Source: Apium graveolens
Taxonomy: Eukaryota; Streptophyta; Magnoliopsida; Apiales; Apiaceae
Length of the DNA: 64,000 nucleotides
Direction of reading: 5' to 3'
Assembly: GCF_009905375.1 (NCBI RefSeq)
Contig: NC_133647.1
Span: forward strand, 52,262,506 to 52,326,505
The position numbers and the translations under genes were made by a program. The notes beneath the pieces were generated by a model. The model saw nothing but the letters and a program-made list of their open reading frames with translations, was not told the origin of the DNA and searched no databases. Each line of letters opens with the position of its first letter. The first letter of the stretch is position 1. Below are positions 59,401 to 64,000 of this stretch, piece after piece.

Positions 59401-60698
59401 TCACCGAAGCCAAGATGCCTTCGATCGAGAAGAAAGAGTGCCTAGAGATTCACCAGAGAAGCGACTGGATGACCCCCCTCAGGAACTTTTTGGAGAAAGG
59501 CATTCTACCACCCGGCCGAAAAGATGCCCTGAAAATTAAATACAGAGCATCAAGCTACACTATAATCAATGGGCGGATGTATCGCCGATCAGTCAGTCAA
59601 TCCCTTCTGCGCTGTTTGAACAACGAAGAACAGCAACAGGCTTTGGAGGCAGTACACGAAGGAATTTGCTGCGAGCACCTGGCTGGTCGGTCACTCGCCT
59701 TTAAAATTCTTCGGCAGGGATTCTTCTGGCCCACTCTGAAGGCAGACGCCATCGACTATGCAAAGAGATGTGTACAATGCCAGCTGTTCTCCACTGTCCC
59801 GAAGCAACCTCCAGAAGAAATGACCTCTGTACTAAGCCCAATTCCATTCGCCGTATGGGCCGTGGATATAGTCGGCATACTGCCCACTAGCACGAAGCAA
59901 GCGAAATACTGCATAATCGCCATCGACTACATGACCAAATGGGTCGAAGCCCGTCCTCTGTCGTCCATAATCGAAGAAGTCGCTAAAAAGTTCTTCTTGG
60001 AGCAGGTCATTCTCCGGTTTGGCATTCCGAAAACCTGCATCTCAGATAATGGAACTCAGTTCATTGGAAACAAATTCTGCAAGTTTCTGCACCACTTCGG
60101 AATTGAACAGAAATTTAGCTCAATCGCCCACCCGCAGGGAAATGGGGCAATCGAGGCGGCGAACAAAGTGATATTCCGGGGAATCAAGAAGAGGCTGGGC
60201 GAGGCAAAAGGAAGATGAGCGGAAGAACTCCCTTGGATCTTATGGGCCTACCGAACCACCCCCCGGATATCGACCGGAGAAACTCCTTTTAGAATGGCTT
60301 ATGGCACCGAGGCCCTAGTTCCTGTTGAAGTGGGCTTGGAATCATACCGAACCGAGACCTACAATGTGGAAACTAATAGCTTCGGGTTGAAGGCGAACGT
60401 AGACTTGCTAGAGGAAGAAAGAGAAGCCGCCCATCAAAGGAATATGAGGTATTTACTGCAAGCGGCACAACACTATGACTCCAATGTGAAGAAAAGGGCC
60501 TTCGGAGTAGGAGACCTAGTACTAAGATAGTTGGCCGCATCTATGCCGGCCAAACAAGGAAAGCTCCAGCCGAACTGGAAAGGGCCTTACAAAGTGACCG
60601 AAGTCGTTCGCCCCGGAACCTATAAGCTCGAAACATTCTCAAGCGAATCAATTAAAAACACTTGGCATGCCAGTCGCCTTCGAAAATTTTATCAGTAA
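56448..60698 (+). pseudogene. pol: T2 gag end, protease, RT, two RNase H domains, integrase
   Basis: A 1256-codon frame to 60218, resuming after TGA 60216 and again after TAG 60528 to TAA 60696. Domains, counted from 56448: knuckle CDYHRDKGHNTDEC (about 40-55); protease VMVDTGSSANILF (about 177); RT with YVDDMIVKS (about 565); RNase H (about 700-790); archaeal-type RNase H, WKLFVDGSVAGKKYGAG to NSRADALSRLAS (about 845-975); integrase zinc part ending CVQC (about 1107); catalytic core WAVDIVG, SDNGTQF and GNGAIEAANK, with 35 residues between second Asp and Glu. All catalytic residues of protease, RT and integrase are present. Only the two stops (and gag slips) separate it from a full polyprotein. 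Confidence 0.92.
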
Positions 60699-61955
60699 GA
60701 AATTTCTTAAAAGCTTGTATTTCAATTATATGTGAAAAATGTAAGCAATCTGATTAAATAAAGATGCATTTCCTGTCAAAATTTCTTTATACGTGCTGCG
60801 GCCAATCGAGTATTATCTGAGGGCAATCCCGAAGAAGATAACCCCATCGGCCGCCGCCCTTGTCTAATTTGTTGATTAAAAGACACAAGGGGAAATCGCC
60901 CAAAAATTGAACATCACTATGCTATTGTGACAACTTGAAATCGGTAAGCCCGAATTAAGGGCCTTAAGGGGCAATCCTAGAATAACGCCCTATCATTCAG
61001 CTTAACTTAATTATTTGTTTAATGAGGCCCAAGGAACCCCTGTCCCGGGGTGATCAAAAGGAAGAACATGGTCCTTCGGCCTCGATAATGAGACTAATCC
61101 AACCAGGTTTAGGGGCGATCCCGAAGATGACCTGCTGATCTGGGGGCAATCGCCAAAAAGATCAACACCCATGTCCTCGCCTGAATTGAGTAAATGGATT
61201 AACCGCCGAACTCCCCTTCAGCCCTTAAACCTTGGGGCCGTAGGGGGTAAGAATAATTCATTAAGTTCGTTGAGGCGAATAAAGCCGAAGATACGATTCA
61301 TTTTATTCAAATTATTAAAATTGTTTAGGCGAATAAAGCCAAAGATACAATTCCTTTTGTAAGATTGTTAAGGCGAACGAAGCCAAAGATACAATTCATC
61401 TCGCAAGGTTGTTAAGGCGAACGAAGCCAAAGATACAATTTTCATACAATTTTCGTTAAGGCACCAATAATGCCGAAGATACGATTCATTTTTAAGGCGA
61501 ACAATTAAATGCAGTCGGACAATGCTGATGAAAAACAAAAGATGCATTAAAATATAAAACCCCGAAGGCTAGTTAAATTACAAAGAGTACCAACTACAAG
61601 TACCAATTACAAAAGAGTACCGATTATAAAAAAAAATAGAAATACAGAAAGACGGACGAAGAATGCCACTACAAGAGTTGGGTATGACCATGAAAACACC
61701 AACGGCAAACTTCGCAACAAGATCATCTTTCGTCATGTCAAGCACCTCAGTGCTGAAGGTTCAAGCTTGAGAGTCTTCATCCGAGAGCTCTTCGTCTTCG
61801 CCGGAGGAGACGGGAGGGACTTCGACTGCTGGACGACCGATAGGATCCTCCAGGCTGTCGTCCAGCAACTGCTTATAGTCCCAGTTCGGGCCATGGGCCT
61901 TCTCCAGGACATAATCAGCGCCGAACTGGAAACAGCATTCCTCCGTTTGGTCCAG
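60699..61955. repeat. T2 spacer with two repeat families between pol and antisense gene
   Basis: From about 60815 to 61170 a loosely repeated GGGGCAATCCCGAAGA motif recurs about five times at 60-120 base intervals. From about 61268 to 61500 there are five units of about 44-58 bases built on TTAAGGCGAACGAAGCCAAAGATACAATT. The stretch 61560-61955 has no accepted frame; it probably holds the 3' end of the antisense transcript. The + frame at 61767-62147 is the shadow of the antisense gene. Confidence 0.7.
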
Positions 61956-62219
61956 CTACTTCTGCTTCTTCCGAAGCTCCTTTCGGGACCTCTTCAGCTG
62001 GACATTCCGATGGGAGATCCTCCGGTTCGCCCTCTCCAACTCAGTCTCCAGCCGAGATCTATCCTTCTTCAGCTCAGCGGCTTCGACCTCATTCTGGGCT
62101 TTCACCCTTACAAGTTCCTCCTCGGCCGCCGTAGCCCTCCTCTCTAACTCCTTCACCTCGGCCATGCGAGTCTCCATATCCTTAACCTTATCCTCCACGG
62201 CTGCGGCCCAAGGGGCAGC
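61956..62219 (-). CDS. T2 antisense gene, last exon (coiled coil)
   Basis: Begins after TTTTGCAG with AAPWAAAVEDKVKDMETRMA and is an almost pure heptad-rich coiled coil to the stop at 61956 (ELERRATAAEEELVRVKAQN, RNVQLKRSRKELRKKQK). The donor of the preceding intron near 62301 (CCTTGTAATG) leaves a phase that does not match this frame, so either the true donor differs or one base is lost. The coiled coil parallels the one in the T1 antisense gene. Confidence 0.65.
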   Translation of the reverse strand, partial: AAPWAAAVEDKVKDMETRMAEVKELERRATAAEEELVRVKAQNEVEAAELKKDRSRLETELERANRRISHRNVQLKRSRKELRKKQK

Positions 62220-62301
62220 CTGCAAAAGGACGACAGAAACATTACTAAAAGAGGCCGAAAGGAAAAAGATGGAAGAAAAATATAAAGATTAAAAACATTA
62301 C

Positions 62302-62743
62302 AAGGACAGGAAGGACAGAAGCTCCGTGCAGGCTTCGGTAGCAGAGGCCGAAGTAAAGGTCGGAAGGTCAACCGGGAGCTGAAGGCCATGGTAGAGATCC
62401 GAAGCCACCTCCTTCATGGATTGCCGGGCTGGGTACACAGTATTGTCGGACGTGAGCACGCCCCACCCCGGGAGATAAAAACGCGCAATCCCTTCCTTGC
62501 TCTGGGTCCTCTTGGAAGGGTTCCCCTCTCCCATGTACTCCAGATCGTCCCCCTCCTCGGCCTCAGAAGCCACTCGAGATTGACGGGGTGACGAAGGCTT
62601 CTCGATCGGGGCCCTTTCGCCTGTGCCTTCAGATGGATCGGGCGTAGCCCCCTTATCGGCAGCTATCTTCGCCGCCTCTTCGGCTGCCCTCTTCTCGGCC
62701 GCCCTGGCCTTCTTTCTCTCGATCAGGGCCTCCCTTGAAGACA
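62302..62743 (-). CDS. T2 antisense gene, middle exon
   Basis: Starts after CTTATTTCAG with VSSREALIERKKARAAEKRA, a basic and Ala-rich helix. An acidic, Pro/Ser-rich linker follows (DPSEGTGERAPIEKPSSPRQ), then FYLPGWGVLTSDNTVYPARQ and DLYHGLQLPVDLPTF, a block I take as the second conserved part of this antisense family. Joining to the upstream exon over the 122-base intron 62744-62865 keeps the frame (codon split G/TG). Confidence 0.7.
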
Positions 62744-62865
62744 CTGAAATAAGAAGGGAAAACAAGTCAGTCCAAGCATATATATAACCGAATGCATGAT
62801 AAGAAAAAGCAAATACAGGCGCTGGGACAAAACTAAAGAGAAAACCAAGGAAGAAGTTTTGTTAC

Positions 62866-63644
62866 CCCCACCCCACAAGCTGAAGAGCCAGTCCTTGTCC
62901 CGAAACTCTCCGGGACCCAAATTCTTCACATTGACGTCGACCAACGCCGTGTAACTTTCCTTCTCTTCCAAGGTCAAGCTCGGCATGAGAAGCAGTGCGG
63001 GGTTTACGTCCCGCCAAACCGACATGGCCGCCAACCCTGGACCACTCACATAGCACCAATGGGTGTGAAGAGATTTATTGTTCGAGTTGGTCGCCGTCCA
63101 ATCAGGTTGCCCTGCCCGACGGGCGATGGTGTAAAAACCAGCACTCTTCGGATTCCTCCTAAAATCGTAGTGATACCAGAATAGGCGAGTGTTGGGTGCG
63201 ATCCCGGCATGAAGACACCTGTTCCGAAAATAGTTAATATGGATGAACCCGTTCGGATCCATCTGCCCGAGGGCGATACCCATCTGGAAGAAGAGGTGCT
63301 TAATCAGCTTCAACGGTGGCACCCTCAAGCCACATTTGAAGGCCGCCTCCGAAATCCCTACGGCGCAGCCTCCATATCCGTCTGGTACCCCGAGAGTGTC
63401 GTAGATTCTTTCACCCTCCCTCGGCGCGTACAGCCAACAAAGCCCTCGAGGGACGGAGTAATCAGCGTACATCTGAAATATGCGCCCTTTCGTCAGATCA
63501 GATCTGTTATTGGCTGCGGGGTAGTCGGGAGCCGAACCGTATAAGGCCCGCCCCGTCCGCTCGGGGCGAATGAAAGACGTTCCCACCAAGCTGTTGGATA
63601 GGGGGTCTCAAGAATCTGGGGGACGTTCTGCTCGGTCCATGTCC
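62866..63644 (-). CDS. T2 antisense gene, main exon (Transposase_28-like domain)
   Basis: The open part from 63589 encodes about 241 residues: YADYSVPRGLCWLYAPREGE, GISEAAFKCGLRVPPLKLIK, HLFFQMGIALGQMDPNGFIH, then a Trp- and Tyr-rich stretch (LFWYHYDFRRNPKSAGFYTI) and a C-terminal part ending SLWGGG. This order matches the plant 'putative gypsy type transposon' family (Transposase_28). The acceptor CTGATACAG before 63644 fits an exon start, but the first codons (TWTEQNVPQILE) are one base out of frame with the rest, a slip near the G5 run at about 63603. The function of this family is unknown; the gene runs against pol. Confidence 0.75.
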
Positions 63645-63721
63645 CTGTATCAGGAACAGAGAGACACTAGTCCATGTACTGGGATTAGCAGATAAAAGAA
63701 AAAGTAAGCACCCGAGTACAC

Positions 63722-63929
63722 CTCCCAGGACCGAACGAACCAGAACCCCGGAGGCTGTTTCCGAAGGCTGCTCCGGAGCCAAGCCCACCCGAAGGATGTT
63801 CTTGCCTACAGAGCCTTTCGCAAACATCGCTCCAGACCACCTGATTAAGCCCTGGGTCGGCTCCCGAAGGGCGTTCTAAAACCAAGAAATCCTGAAGAAC
63901 GTTCTTGGTCAGAAAATGCCTCGCATGCC
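63722..63929 (-). CDS. T2 antisense gene, probable first exon
   Basis: A 77-base intron (63645-63721, GTGTAC...ATACAG) would link this stretch to the main exon. Three frames are partly open. The most plausible reads MFAKGSVGKNILRVGLAPEQ from 63827, or starts further up at ATG 63929 (MACEAFSDQERSSGFL) with a frame slip. I cannot fix the start. The remaining bases to 64000 hold its upstream region, where I see no clear TATA box. Confidence 0.4.
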
Positions 63930-64000
63930 ATCTTTAAACCCTTGGGGCCTCCTCAGAATTGGTAAAACCCAGAAACCTATATTACCTACCCAGAAATACC

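Larger units (their letters stand above)
54773..64000 (+). mobile_element. T2: Tat-lineage Gypsy, 3' LTR beyond window
   Basis: 5' LTR 54773-55203, PBS, gag, a long protease-RT-RNase H-RNase H-integrase frame to 60698, a repeat-rich spacer to about 61560, and an antisense gene on the - strand from about 61956 to 63890. The order and the dual RNase H are those of T1, but protein similarity to T1 is moderate, so the two are different families of one lineage. The left flank is AAGGG (54768-54772), which should reappear after the unseen 3' LTR. Confidence 0.88.

Noticed and set aside
63209..63544. 111-codon + strand frame
   Set aside because: Exact shadow of the T2 antisense gene, which has a recognisable family and introns.

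Overview
This is a stretch of repetitive plant nuclear DNA, probably eudicot. I cannot name the species. It carries no bacterial-style operons, rRNA, tRNA or CRISPR. Almost all of it is a stack of LTR retrotransposons inserted into one another. I reconstructed the stack from LTR ends (TG...CA), primer binding sites (PBS), polypurine tracts (PPT) and five-base target-site duplications (TSDs).

Layout, outermost host first. (0) At 52877-54368 lies the 3' half of an RPA1-like single-strand DNA-binding gene, followed by a plausible Helitron 3' end (hairpin plus CTAG/T). (1) Element N, a Tork/Tnt1-like Copia on the + strand, sits in that locus; only its part from 44666 to 52876 is visible. (2) Element T1, a Tat-lineage Gypsy on the - strand (window start to 44665), is inserted in the gag of N. 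(3) Element K, a Tekay/Del-like Gypsy on the + strand (8849-39192, TSD GATGG), is inserted in the integrase of T1. (4) K contains three further insertions: L2, a solo-LTR-like remnant (10432-14280); S, a non-autonomous SIRE-like Copia (15283-22736, TSD ATATT) with gag but almost no pol; and C, a deleted Copia (27649-34141). Two more very long solo LTRs of one family are L1 (2464-6789, TSD ACTTG), inside the antisense gene of T1, and L3 (48443-52666, TSD CTTTT), inside the 3' LTR of N.

To the right of the Helitron end is a Stowaway-like MITE fragment (54645-54772). It is cut by T2, a second Tat-lineage Gypsy on the + strand (54773 to beyond the window). T2 is the best preserved coding element: protease, reverse transcriptase, two RNase H domains and integrase lie in one frame from 56448 to 60698, broken by two stop codons.

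The most notable biology is in the two Tat elements. Each carries, between integrase and 3' LTR, a second gene on the opposite strand. It is related to the 'putative gypsy type transposon' family (Transposase_28) and is interrupted by spliceosomal-type introns. In T1 a candidate TATA box precedes it. These antisense genes converge on pol. Other points of interest are hairpin arrays in the leader of C and in the LTRs of S, near-identical LTRs flanking degenerate coding DNA in K and S (suggesting mobilisation in trans), and the Helitron/RPA locus at the base of the stack.
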